A stretch of DNA of 64,000 nt from Alphaproteobacteria bacterium. Its GTDB lineage: Bacteria; Pseudomonadota; Alphaproteobacteria; JAUHZY01. Each line of letters starts with the position of its first letter. Position 1 is the stretch's first letter. Positions 18,592-26,745 of this stretch are shown one piece after another. The stretch lies in NCBI GenBank assembly GCA_030425825.1, contig JAUHZY010000001.1, positions 1,212,834 through 1,276,833 of the forward strand, written 5' to 3'. A program made the translations under genes and the position numbers. The notes below the pieces were generated by a model. That model was not told the origin of the DNA. It saw only the letters and a list, made by a program, of their open reading frames with translations, and did not search any database.

Positions 18592-19020
18592 ATGTTTCGT
18601 ATCATTATTATTTTTCTATCCTTATCAGGGTTTGCATATATTTTTGGCTTCACAAGCTCGCAACCTTCTTTCGAATTAGAACCTGATGCTACTATTCCTA
18701 GCTTGGCCAAAAAGGCTGCCAAATTTAACCCCCTTGATATTTCACCTGGACAATTAGAAGCGCTAAGCAAAGTGCCTCTCGCACAGTCACAAAAAGACAT
18801 TCGAAGACGCAGCGAACAGGTCAAAAGAACTTACTGGAACACGATGGTTGATTGGACAAAAGATTTCAACCTCGGCGCAATGGCGCGCGTCATGAAAAGC
18901 TTCCCGACTGTTGTCTCAAATCTTTTTAGTAAATTATCCCTGACAGGGAACGAAAGTAGAGCGACATCTGGCAGTCGCGGTAATATCATTCTTAAAAGCA
19001 AAGCCGATACAGGAAGGTAG
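18592..19020 (+). CDS. hypothetical membrane-anchored or secreted protein, 142 aa
   Basis: No family recognised. The N-terminus is a signal peptide or anchor (FRIIIIFLSLSGFAYIFGF) followed by an exported, basic, largely helical region. A good -10 box, TATAAT at 18549-18554, with a weak -35 (TAGTTT) lies 38 bp upstream, so it probably has its own promoter. It ends 3 bp from the end of convergent motE. Placed beside flagellar genes, but nothing in the sequence proves a flagellar role. Confidence 0.6.
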   Translation: MFRIIIIFLSLSGFAYIFGFTSSQPSFELEPDATIPSLAKKAAKFNPLDISPGQLEALSKVPLAQSQKDIRRRSEQVKRTYWNTMVDWTKDFNLGAMARVMKSFPTVVSNLFSKLSLTGNESRATSGSRGNIILKSKADTGR

Positions 19021-19023
19021 ACG

Positions 19024-19722
19024 TTACTTTTTAAGTCTTCTTGCGGCTTCTGCACGTAATTTTTCACCTTCTCTGGCGAGCAATCCTGTCACCTGTTTTG
19101 CCTTTTCAGGGTCCATTTTTGCAAGGATTAAGGCTGTTTTATTTTCTTTCATACGGGCGAATAGATTTAGCAGAATCATGTTATCCATTTCATTGAAAAT
19201 GATTGCTGCGTTCTTTGCCTTCATTGTTTCGTAGATCTTAACCAAGCTACGCATTTTCTCTTCTTCATGGCTTTCAAGATTGCCAATTAACGTTTGAATT
19301 TCTTTTTTGATAGAGGACAAGTCATCAATTTTCTTATCAAGACGCTTTTCTGCAGCCTTCAAAAGGGCTTCACGGTTTTCAACATTTTCAATTCTTGATT
19401 CAATCTCTTTACGTCTTTCAGCAAGAGCCTGCAAAAGTTCAACTTCCGACTGTTCAAAAATGAGTTCTCCTGTTAAATCATTCTTCTTCTTTTTTTTCTT
19501 TTTCTTCTTCTTTTTTTTGTCACTTTCACCGTCTTCAGCTTTTTCGTCTTCTTTTTTTGTTGTTTTTTTCTTCTTCTCTTTTTTTTCTTCGCTTTTCTTT
19601 TCTGAAGCGGCGCTTGCGTCAATGACTTGATATGCCGAATAGTTTGACAACCAAAAGCTTTCAATCACCTTAACGCCAAAAAGCAGAAACAATGCAAATA
19701 TTGTTATTGGTAAAATTCTCAT
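19024..19722 (-). CDS. motE: MotE-type flagellar protein (MgtE N-domain-like)
   Basis: 232 aa. One N-terminal membrane anchor (about 3-25, PITIFALFLLFGVKVIES) is followed by a very charged Lys/Glu region with 12 Lys in a row, then a coiled coil, then the MgtE_N-like C-terminal part (AAIIFNEMDNMILLNLFARM, ALILAKMDPEKA). In rhizobia MotE stabilises periplasmic MotC and supports the motor; no motC is in this window. It is the last gene of fliL-fliM-DUF6468-motE. The poly-Lys codons include two runs of eight A. Confidence 0.8.
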   Translation of the reverse strand: MRILPITIFALFLLFGVKVIESFWLSNYSAYQVIDASAASEKKSEEKKEKKKKTTKKEDEKAEDGESDKKKKKKKKKKKKNDLTGELIFEQSEVELLQALAERRKEIESRIENVENREALLKAAEKRLDKKIDDLSSIKKEIQTLIGNLESHEEEKMRSLVKIYETMKAKNAAIIFNEMDNMILLNLFARMKENKTALILAKMDPEKAKQVTGLLAREGEKLRAEAARRLKK

Positions 19723-19734
19723 AAAAAAGATGTC

Positions 19735-20316
19735 CTATCGCATTGATCTAAGTGTTTTAAGTAGCTCTTCTTCTTCCTTCGATCTTGGGGCAAGATCTTT
19801 ATCGGATGACAAAGGAGAAGGTTTTTCTGACTCAGGATAATACGGTGCGGAAGAAGCTTCAAGTTCAATATTTTGTGAGTCACCCTCAAAATCACCAGCA
19901 CCAAGAATTGGCTCTCGCTTAATAGGTGAGTGATCAAGGTTCGCGGCACGCTCTTTAAAGTCAACACCTCTATCCATAGCTGTTTTTTCTTGCTTCTGTG
20001 CTTCACCAAGAACTTTATCAAGGCGTGTCACAGCTAGCTCTCCTCTTTCGACCATAAAGGTGATTTCGTCACGAATCAGTTCAGCTTTACGCATTGAACC
20101 ACTAATAATCTGATCTGCTTCTGATGCTGCATTCTTAAGGTCAACAATACATGCCTCGGCCTGCATCGCTGCTTGTGTTATCTGCAACGCAAGCGCTTCA
20201 AACTCACCTTTATTTGCACGAAGATTAGATAGTCTTTTGTTGAGCTTCATAGAATAATAAATCGTGACAGCAAGAAGAAGCATCACCAAGGCGTCAACAA
20301 AAGGCGGTATTGTCAT
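19735..20316 (-). CDS. DUF6468-like flagellar-operon protein
   Basis: 193 aa. An N-terminal membrane segment (about residues 6-22) precedes a long helical, probably coiled-coil stretch, LNKRLSNLRANKGEFEALA, through about residue 120; the tail is Ser/Pro/Glu-rich and likely disordered. Proteins of this shape lie between fliM and motE in many alphaproteobacteria. It follows fliM by 6 bp. The biochemical role is unknown; membership of the flagellar operon is the main clue. Confidence 0.7.
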   Translation of the reverse strand: MTIPPFVDALVMLLLAVTIYYSMKLNKRLSNLRANKGEFEALALQITQAAMQAEACIVDLKNAASEADQIISGSMRKAELIRDEITFMVERGELAVTRLDKVLGEAQKQEKTAMDRGVDFKERAANLDHSPIKREPILGAGDFEGDSQNIELEASSAPYYPESEKPSPLSSDKDLAPRSKEEEELLKTLRSMR

Positions 20317-20322
20317 GACAAA

Positions 20323-21390
20323 TTAATCCATTTTCTTAAGTTGTTTATCAATTTGAATGGCAATGTTACCATTACGTTGGCCCATATAACCAGAATAAAG
20401 CGTCACATTCTCACAACGTAAATTAATCGGCGAGTCTGACTTCGCAGGCAAGATAACCTGGGAGCCAACCTCCCAGTTTAAGACGTCATTCAAAGAAATT
20501 TCAGCCTCCATCAGAACAGCCTCCATATCAACGTCTGTGTTCCATAAGCGACCCGCAAGGTGGCCCTCCCAAATAGAGTCACGACCAAACTTCTCACCCA
20601 TAAACATTTGCAAAAGAAGCTCACGAATAGGCTCGAGCGTTGCATAAGGAAGAAGAAGTTCAATGTTACCGCCACGGTCATCCATATCAACAGAGAATTT
20701 TGTCAGGATAGAAACATTTGCAGGACGCACAATGACAGCAAAACGCGGATTAATTTCTAATCGATCAAATCGGAATGTTACTGGACTTAATGGGTCAAAA
20801 GCTGCACTTAGATCATTCAAAATAATAACCAACATACGCTCAACCAAAGAACGTTCAATTGTTGTATAAGGGCGCCCTTCAACTTTCATAGGCTCTCCAC
20901 GACGTCCCCCAAGAAGCACATCGACAATCGAGTAAATGAGCTCACTATCAACTGTGATAAGACCATGATTATCCCACTCTTCAGCCTTAAAAACACCAAT
21001 CATTGCAGGCAGAGAAATCGTATCAAGATAATCGCCAAAGCGAACAGATGTAATAGACTCTAGAGTTATTTCAACATTGTCAGAAGTAAAGTTACGCAAA
21101 GATGTAGACATCATCCGCACAAGGCGGTCAAACACAACTTCAAGCATTGGTAGGCGCTCAGAAGTTACATTTGAAGTATCAAGCAGTTTTAAAAGCGCGC
21201 TTTTGGTGTCATCACCTTCGTTACCGTCCATACCAAGAAGATTATCAATTTCATCTTGGTCTAATGTCCGGCCATCACCTGCTTCAGCCATGGCTTCGGC
21301 CATGGCGTCGTCATCACCACCTTCGCCCATGCCCTCCATGGCCTTGGCCATGTCTTCTTCCGAAGTCGCTGCGCCTTCTTCGTCAGCCAT
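20323..21390 (-). CDS. fliM: flagellar motor switch protein FliM
   Basis: 355 aa. The CheY-P binding motif LDQDEIDNLLG lies near residues 49-59, not at the extreme N-terminus as in E. coli, because about 45 acidic/Met/Ala-rich residues precede it. The middle CheC-like domain and the C-terminal SpoA (FliN-like) domain (LNWEVGSQVILPAKSD...) follow. FliM forms the C-ring middle layer and links CheY signals to switching. It is downstream of fliL in the same operon. Confidence 0.93.
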   Translation of the reverse strand: MADEEGAATSEEDMAKAMEGMGEGGDDDAMAEAMAEAGDGRTLDQDEIDNLLGMDGNEGDDTKSALLKLLDTSNVTSERLPMLEVVFDRLVRMMSTSLRNFTSDNVEITLESITSVRFGDYLDTISLPAMIGVFKAEEWDNHGLITVDSELIYSIVDVLLGGRRGEPMKVEGRPYTTIERSLVERMLVIILNDLSAAFDPLSPVTFRFDRLEINPRFAVIVRPANVSILTKFSVDMDDRGGNIELLLPYATLEPIRELLLQMFMGEKFGRDSIWEGHLAGRLWNTDVDMEAVLMEAEISLNDVLNWEVGSQVILPAKSDSPINLRCENVTLYSGYMGQRNGNIAIQIDKQLKKMD

Positions 21391-21434
21391 AAAACTAAAC
21401 GCCTTCCTTCATTTTTACGTCCCGTTGACTACCT

Positions 21435-22088
21435 CTATTGTACCAACATTTCCTGGAATAGAACATCAGAAATTACAATAGGGTCAGAAACAGCATTTGC
21501 TCTGGTCAACAATTCTTCACGAAGCCTGTACAAACCTGCAGATCCACGAAGGTCTTGAACGCGTAATTCTCTGAGGTAAATATGGAATTTATCAATAATT
21601 CTCGGCAGAAGCTTCTCTAACTTCACACGCTCAGCCTCAGACTCAACCTGAAGACTTAATCTTAACTTTAGGAAGTTTGTCCGCCTACCAGTACCATGAA
21701 GATCAACAACAAACTCTGGAAGCTCAAGAAATGCTGGTCCAGCAGCGGCACCATGACCGTCACCATCCTCGCCATGATCGTCTGACTCATCACCATGGTC
21801 ATCGGCCTCGTCACCATGCTCTTCTTCGCCATGCTCTTCTTCCTCGTCACTGTGCTCTTCCTCAACAGCTTCTTCAGGCTGCGTCAATGCAGGCACAACA
21901 AAAGTTCCTATCAAAGCACCACCAACAAGCATGAGAACTAAAAGAACAATAAGAAGTAGTTTTTTCTTGCGACGACTTTTGTCATCACCGCCTGACTCAC
22001 CTTCTTCACCCTCTTTACCTTCTTCAGCTTCTGTTGTTTCGCCTTCTGCTGCTGGCTCTTTTTTTTCTTCTTCCAAAAAGTCTGACAT
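21435..22088 (-). CDS. fliL: flagellar basal body-associated protein FliL
   Basis: 217 aa. A cytoplasmic acidic N-terminus (~38 residues) and a basic RRKKK patch are followed by one membrane segment (LLLIVLLVLMLVGGALIG), then a periplasmic FliL domain from about residue 120 (LPEFVVDLHGTGRRTNFLKL). Between them is a ~45-residue His/Asp/Glu-rich stretch of repeated HGDE/DDHG units. FliL surrounds the stators and increases torque. First gene of its operon. Confidence 0.9.
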   Translation of the reverse strand: MSDFLEEEKKEPAAEGETTEAEEGKEGEEGESGGDDKSRRKKKLLLIVLLVLMLVGGALIGTFVVPALTQPEEAVEEEHSDEEEEHGEEEHGDEADDHGDESDDHGEDGDGHGAAAGPAFLELPEFVVDLHGTGRRTNFLKLRLSLQVESEAERVKLEKLLPRIIDKFHIYLRELRVQDLRGSAGLYRLREELLTRANAVSDPIVISDVLFQEMLVQ

Positions 22089-22296
22089 TTCTTAAATCCC
22101 CTCTAAAAAATAAATCTCTAACATTTGTTATAATGAAAAATCTGTCTACAGAGTAGTATTTTCGACATATATAGACAAGATTATTAACAAAAAACGAAAA
22201 AAACCATCATCAAATCTTTTTATGTTGGCAAGGAAAGGAAAAGTAAAATAGTGGCCCCGCTACAACATTTCATTTTTTAACACCCGCCTCATAATT
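22089..22296. other. divergent intergenic region fliL / flgF
   Basis: Together with the promoter and leader that follow it, this is a 292-bp divergent gap. This part is strongly AT-rich and shows no convincing ORF or hairpin. A loose sigma70-like pair for fliL (TTGTCT and TACTCT on minus, near 22153-22181) can be drawn but is not convincing; no sigma54 box pointing at fliL was seen. Confidence 0.4.
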
Positions 22297-22313
22297 TTGG
22301 CACAATTCTTGCT
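22297..22313 (+). promoter_or_regulatory. sigma54 (RpoN) promoter of flgF-flgG-flgA-flgH
   Basis: The 17-mer TTGGCACAATTCTTGCT matches the -24/-12 consensus, with GG at -24 and GC at -12 at the invariant 12-nt register. The start would be near 22324, 57 bp before flgF. It implies an RpoN activator (FlbD/FleQ type), whose gene is not in the window. Confidence 0.85.
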
Positions 22314-22380
22314 TGAGGTAACAGGAAACTTTTGAACACAAGGGTTTCAGAAGATTTTTTAAAAACAAGTTTGGTCAAAA

Positions 22381-23130
22381 ATGGAAAATACATCTTACAT
22401 TAGCCTCTCAAGACAAATGGCTGTCGAAAGACAAATGGAAAGTGTTGCAAATAATCTCGCTAACGTTAACACGACCTCCTACAAAACAGATCGTACAATT
22501 TTTTCCGAATTTCTCACAACACCACCAAACCCTGAAGAGGCAACGTCTTTTGTGCATGACTTGCGTGTTTACAGAGTGCCAGAACAAGGCGCAATCAGGC
22601 AAACAGGTGAGATGACAGACTTTTCACTAAACGGTGATGGATATTTTATTGTTGAAACACCAGACAAGCGTGAACGCTATTACACACGTGACGGTATGTT
22701 GCGCCTGGACAATGAACGATATCTTTCAACGCAAGATGGATTACGCCTCGTCAGCGTTGATGAAAATGAGCAAGAGTCTTTTATCGAGGTGCCTGAAAGT
22801 GTCACAGATATGACAGTTGCTAGAGATGGATCTGTCTTGGACCAAGACGGCAGACGCCTAGGGCGCATAAAACTAGCCGGATTTGAAGATGAGCAAGAAC
22901 TAAAGAAAATTGGAGAAAACCGTTATAGCGGCGACAAAAAGCTTGAGCGCGACAGACCTGATACAGAAGTTGTTCAGTATACACTGGAATCTTCAAACGT
23001 TAATTCAATAACAGAGATTACAAATATGATGGAATTGCTTCGTCACTATGAGGCCGTTCAAAAAATGGTGGAAAATGACCACGATCGCCAAACAAAAGTT
23101 ATCCAAGCACTTTCATCTGCACCTAATTAA
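22381..23130 (+). CDS. flgF: flagellar basal-body rod protein FlgF
   Basis: 249 aa, the FlgF length. The N-terminal rod motif is SVANNLANVNTTSYKTDR, the middle holds the FlgE/F/G D1-type segment FSLNGDGYFIVET, and the C-terminal rod helix is YTLESSNVNSITEITNMMEL. It is a proximal rod subunit. First gene of the operon, directly behind the sigma54 promoter. Confidence 0.93.
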   Translation: MENTSYISLSRQMAVERQMESVANNLANVNTTSYKTDRTIFSEFLTTPPNPEEATSFVHDLRVYRVPEQGAIRQTGEMTDFSLNGDGYFIVETPDKRERYYTRDGMLRLDNERYLSTQDGLRLVSVDENEQESFIEVPESVTDMTVARDGSVLDQDGRRLGRIKLAGFEDEQELKKIGENRYSGDKKLERDRPDTEVVQYTLESSNVNSITEITNMMELLRHYEAVQKMVENDHDRQTKVIQALSSAPN

Positions 23131-23152
23131 TAAAGCTTAACAGGAGATAAAC

Positions 23153-23938
23153 ATGAGATCACTATACATTGGTACAACGGGCATGACGGCCCAACAATTC
23201 AACATTGATACGATTGCCAACAATATGGCCAACGTCACAACCAATGGCTATAAAAAGTCTCGTGCAAGCTTCCAAGACCTTCTATATCAACACCATCGTT
23301 CAGTCGGTGCCACATCATCTGATGCAGGAACAATCGTCCCAACAGGGAAATATCGTGGAACAGGTGTTCAAGTGGTAGGAACCTACAGAATCAACGAACA
23401 AGGAAGCCTGAAACAAACAGACAATGATTTTGATATGGCTATAAATGGCAAAGGATATTTCCAAGTTGAGCTGCCAAGTGGTGAAACAGCATATACACGC
23501 GATGGAGCCTTTCATGTGAGCGCCGATGGTGAGATTGTGACCTCGGAAGGGTATCGTGTTTTACCTGGCATCACAGTCCCAGAAGATGCCATTGAAATCG
23601 TTGTCAGCAAAACAGGGCTAGCGCAAGCCATCATCGAAGGAGACCCAGATCCACAAGAAATCGGTCAGTTTGAAATTTCTAACTTTATAAACCAAGCAGG
23701 ACTAAAGGCAATCGGAGATAACTTACTTCTTCAAACGGCCGCATCAGGAGACCCCATTCTTGGTAATCCAGGGGATCAAGGATTTGGCTCAATTGCTCAC
23801 AGGTTTCTTGAAACATCAAATGTTGACATTGTGACAGAAGTAACAGGCATGATCGAAGCACAAAGAGCTTATGAGTTAAACTCAAGAGTGCTTGAAACAA
23901 CGAATGAAATGATGGGTACAATCACCAACCTAAGATAA
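23153..23938 (+). CDS. flgG: flagellar distal rod protein FlgG
   Basis: 261 aa, exactly the usual FlgG size. It begins MRSLYIGTTGMTAQQFNIDT, continues ANNMANVTTNGYKKSRA, and ends in the C-terminal rod motif ETSNVDIVTEVTGMIEAQRA. FlgG builds the distal rod crossing the periplasm. It follows flgF by 22 bp with a clear AGGAGA ribosome site. Confidence 0.97.
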   Translation: MRSLYIGTTGMTAQQFNIDTIANNMANVTTNGYKKSRASFQDLLYQHHRSVGATSSDAGTIVPTGKYRGTGVQVVGTYRINEQGSLKQTDNDFDMAINGKGYFQVELPSGETAYTRDGAFHVSADGEIVTSEGYRVLPGITVPEDAIEIVVSKTGLAQAIIEGDPDPQEIGQFEISNFINQAGLKAIGDNLLLQTAASGDPILGNPGDQGFGSIAHRFLETSNVDIVTEVTGMIEAQRAYELNSRVLETTNEMMGTITNLR

Positions 23939-23950
23939 GGTAAATAAGTA

Positions 23951-24433
23951 GTGTTAAAATACATCTCACGAGTCTTTTTGATTCTCCTTTTCACTTTCCC
24001 AGCATTTGCTGTGGAAAGTGAAGAGATGATTCTTGTGCCTGTCCTAAAAGAAGCCATGGGACCAGGACAAATCATTCAACAATCTGATGTAGACCTCATC
24101 GACTTGCCCGCATCAAAGATCAATAAATATACGATTGCTGAAATTGATCAGCTTGTTGGCAAAACACCAAAACGCTTTTTAAAAGCAAATGAAACAATTC
24201 GTCACCGAGAAGTAAAAGACCCTATTATGGTAGAGCGAAAGAATCTTGTGACAATTGTTTTGAAAAGCTCGCGCATGCTTCTAACGGCTCAAGGACAAGC
24301 CATGGAAAGCGGCGCTGAGGGAGACGTTATACGTGTCATGAACATCAACTCGAGAAAAGTTGTTGCAGGAAGAATTGTTTCTGCCAACCGTGTTGATGTC
24401 GTATTATCTAACCAACTTGCTTTGCACGAATAG
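23951..24433 (+). CDS. flgA: flagellar P-ring assembly chaperone FlgA
   Basis: 160 aa. The signal peptide (YISRVFLILLFTFPAFA) is followed by the SAF/FlgA domain: VPVLKEAMGPGQIIQQSDVD and the C-terminal GAEGDVIRVMNINSRKVVAG, conserved in FlgA. It helps FlgI form the P ring in the periplasm. The start is GTG (GTGTTAAAA). It is shorter than enterobacterial FlgA because the N-terminal domain is missing, as in many alphaproteobacteria. Confidence 0.88.
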   Translation: MLKYISRVFLILLFTFPAFAVESEEMILVPVLKEAMGPGQIIQQSDVDLIDLPASKINKYTIAEIDQLVGKTPKRFLKANETIRHREVKDPIMVERKNLVTIVLKSSRMLLTAQGQAMESGAEGDVIRVMNINSRKVVAGRIVSANRVDVVLSNQLALHE

Positions 24434-24441
24434 AGGGCCGC

Positions 24442-25185
24442 ATGAACCATAAAATAGCACTTCTTATTATGATTTTTTTCGTTACAAATGCTTGCTCAGG
24501 GCTTTACGATAAAATCTCTAATGTTGGACAACCACCTGCAGTATCGAAAATTGAAAACCCTGTCAAAAGAGCTGATTATCGTCCAATCAGCATGCCAATG
24601 CCGCCTAAATGGGAAGAGAAAAGACAACCTAATTCTTTATGGCGCTCAGGTGCAAAAACATTTTTCAAAGATCAACGTGCAAGGCAAGTCGGTGATATCG
24701 TGACAATCACTGTCAACATTAGTGATAATGCATCTTTCGACGCAACCTCAACACGGTCACGCAACAACACAGAAAATGCAGGAATTGACAACCTACTTGG
24801 TATCGAAGGCAGCCTGAACAAAGTTCTGCCAGAAGCTGTTGATGCGGGCAGCCTTGTCGGCATGACAAATACAACAAACAACAGCGGCACAGGGTCAACA
24901 GATCGAACAGAAACGATCAGTTTAAAAGTTTCGGCTGTGATCACGCAAATTCTGCCTAATGGGAACATGGTTGTTCATGGTCGTCAGGAAACACGCCTAA
25001 ACTATGAAATCCGTGAGTTACAGATTTCAGGCATCATTCGTCCAGGTGATATCACCAGCACAAACACGATCAACTATGAACAAATTGCCGAGGCAAGATT
25101 GTCTTATGGTGGGCGCGGTCATATTTCTGACTTCCAACAACCTAGATATGGGTCACAAGTCTTGGATGTCGTTTTACCCTTCTAG
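24442..25185 (+). CDS. flgH: flagellar L-ring protein FlgH
   Basis: 247 aa lipoprotein: the signal segment ends TNAC at residue 18, with Cys as the lipidated residue. The mature part shows the FlgH core: SLWRSGAKTFFKDQRARQVGDIVTI broken across strands, then NGNMVVHGRQETRLNYE and GIIRPGDITSTNTI. It forms the outer-membrane bushing. The 3' end overlaps convergent folB by 12 bp. No flgI follows here. Confidence 0.95.
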   Translation: MNHKIALLIMIFFVTNACSGLYDKISNVGQPPAVSKIENPVKRADYRPISMPMPPKWEEKRQPNSLWRSGAKTFFKDQRARQVGDIVTITVNISDNASFDATSTRSRNNTENAGIDNLLGIEGSLNKVLPEAVDAGSLVGMTNTTNNSGTGSTDRTETISLKVSAVITQILPNGNMVVHGRQETRLNYEIRELQISGIIRPGDITSTNTINYEQIAEARLSYGGRGHISDFQQPRYGSQVLDVVLPF

Positions 25186-25512
25186 CGTAACAGAGACGTA
25201 ATGAGCGTTCTGAATAGCTTCTGGCTTACGAAGTTCTAGTGTCACATGATTTACGCGGTCAAAACTCTTAAGGCGTGAGAGCATTTCTGCCCCCAGCTTC
25301 TCAAGTAATTGAAAGCATGTTGACTCTGCATAATGAACAACTTCTTGCACTAAATCATAATCAAACGTATCTGCTAAGTTGTCTGACTGGCAAGAAGCTG
25401 TGCCATCAAAGTCTATCGTTATATTTGCAATCACTTTTTGTTTCGCATCACGCTCGTGCGGATAAACACCAATAATTGACTCAAACTCTAATTGATTAAT
25501 TTTTATTATCAT
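25174..25512 (-). CDS. folB: dihydroneopterin aldolase
   Basis: 112 aa FolB/FolX-fold protein. INQLEFESIIGVYPHERDAKQ contains the Gly-Val-x-x-x-E signature with the active-site Glu, LADTFDYDLVQEVV the Tyr region, and the end VTLELRKPEAIQNAHYVSV the catalytic Lys-Pro motif. It splits dihydroneopterin to the pterin precursor of folate. Start and folA stop overlap by 4 bp. It is the last gene of the folate operon. Confidence 0.88.
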   Translation of the reverse strand: MIIKINQLEFESIIGVYPHERDAKQKVIANITIDFDGTASCQSDNLADTFDYDLVQEVVHYAESTCFQLLEKLGAEMLSRLKSFDRVNHVTLELRKPEAIQNAHYVSVTLEG

Positions 25513-26024
25513 AAGACTTTATACCTTAGCAGCATTGCCCCTTCGTCATTGAGTGTTTGATGCCCTATTGCCTGCAAACTCTGATCATGATTCAGTTCAG
25601 AGAAAAGGGGCAAACCTTTGTTAAAAATAATCGGCTCGATTGTTAAGCGCAATTCATCCACAAACCCTTCATTCAAAAAGTATTTATAAACCTCTTGTCC
25701 ACCTAGAATAGAAACTTTTTGAAAGTTATGATCCTCAAGAAAAGTCCTTAAAGACGTTTTCTCAGGGTTCATTTTCCAATCTTTCTCTGACACCTTCACA
25801 AGACCATCAACACTTTTGGTTAAGATAAGGCATGGGTACTTCTCAAATGCAGATGACGAAAGATCATATGTTTTACGCCCGATAATGCAAATATCTGTTT
25901 GCTTCTCCAAGAATTCATGGAGCTGTGCTTTATCTTCTTTTGATGGCCAAGCCATTTCGTCATTCTCACAGCGCGCAAGATGTCCACCTAAACTTGTTAC
26001 AGCAACCAACGTTGATTTAATCAT
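25509..26024 (-). CDS. folA: dihydrofolate reductase family protein
   Basis: 171 aa. The N-terminal strand STLVAVTSLGGHLARCENDEMAW, IIGRKTYD and the NADPH segment VSILGGQEVYKYFL fit the DHFR/RibD-C fold, but the sequence departs from classical FolA (the segment after Trp reads PSKEDKAQL). In the context of folate genes it most likely reduces dihydrofolate. It overlaps the CofE-like gene by 8 bp. Alternative: a RibD-C type pteridine reductase. Confidence 0.75.
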   Translation of the reverse strand: MIKSTLVAVTSLGGHLARCENDEMAWPSKEDKAQLHEFLEKQTDICIIGRKTYDLSSSAFEKYPCLILTKSVDGLVKVSEKDWKMNPEKTSLRTFLEDHNFQKVSILGGQEVYKYFLNEGFVDELRLTIEPIIFNKGLPLFSELNHDQSLQAIGHQTLNDEGAMLLRYKVL

Positions 26025-26745
26025 TTTGGAATCTTTCTAAGATAGGATCATAAAGATCTTCGTTTCTTTTAATATAAAAGTTTTCGCTATAATCTTTTGT
26101 AGAAAACATAATATTTTCATAGCCTCTTAAAATGACGACAGGAACGCCCTCATTTCCTTCACCCATTAATAAAACAGCCATAGCTGATAAAGCATCTGCG
26201 ATATTCGACTGAGACATCTGAAGTTTTCTGTCGAACAAATCTTTCTCTCCACGATAGTCTCGCAGAGGATTAAAGCCATAAACGCCTGTCGAAATACCAA
26301 CAACACCACTGCGCAAAGGTAAGGTGTGGCTATCAGTCGAAACCAATCCCAGATTTTCAATGTTATTTTTCTTACATAAAAACAAATGGATTTCTTTTAA
26401 AAGCTCTCTGACATTTTCAGGCCACAAAACATAATGCTGGTTTGAATTGCTTTCATCAATACCAGCCGATGGAATAAGCGTATGATCTTTGATCGTCAGA
26501 ACAACATGGTGCTGCTGTGTTCCTGGACGTGGGATATAACTATCTGCTTCTTGAAAAATAAGAGCATCTTTGTTTTCAATATCATCCATTGCAATACAGC
26601 GACCTTGATGAATCGCCAGAATTTTTGATGTAATAAAAACCACGTCACCCTCATTCAAGGAAGGCATATTTTCTAACACGTCGAAAATATCATCTTGTGG
26701 TGGATTCAAAATACGTGTTTTAACAGGTAGAAATTGCATTTTCAT
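26017..26745 (-). CDS. CofE-like glutamate ligase, probable dihydrofolate synthase (FolC2 type)
   Basis: 242 aa from the Met at 26745 (MKMQFLPVKTRIL); a longer frame reaches 26778 but cuts deeper into pabC. The F420-0:gamma-glutamyl ligase (COG1478) motifs are present: EGDVVFITSKILAIHQG, SAGIDESN, SDSHTLPLRSGVVGISTGVYG, PLRDYRGEKDLF and MGEGNEGVPVVILRG. No F420 gene is seen; all five neighbours make folate. In Chlamydia a COG1478 protein replaces FolC by joining glutamate to dihydropteroate, and that is the favoured role here. Confidence 0.75.
   Translation of the reverse strand: MKMQFLPVKTRILNPPQDDIFDVLENMPSLNEGDVVFITSKILAIHQGRCIAMDDIENKDALIFQEADSYIPRPGTQQHHVVLTIKDHTLIPSAGIDESNSNQHYVLWPENVRELLKEIHLFLCKKNNIENLGLVSTDSHTLPLRSGVVGISTGVYGFNPLRDYRGEKDLFDRKLQMSQSNIADALSAMAVLLMGEGNEGVPVVILRGYENIMFSTKDYSENFYIKRNEDLYDPILERFQND

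Noticed and set aside
26017-26745. Coenzyme F420 biosynthesis
   Set aside because: Only a CofE-like protein is present, within a pure folate operon, so a folate role is more economical.
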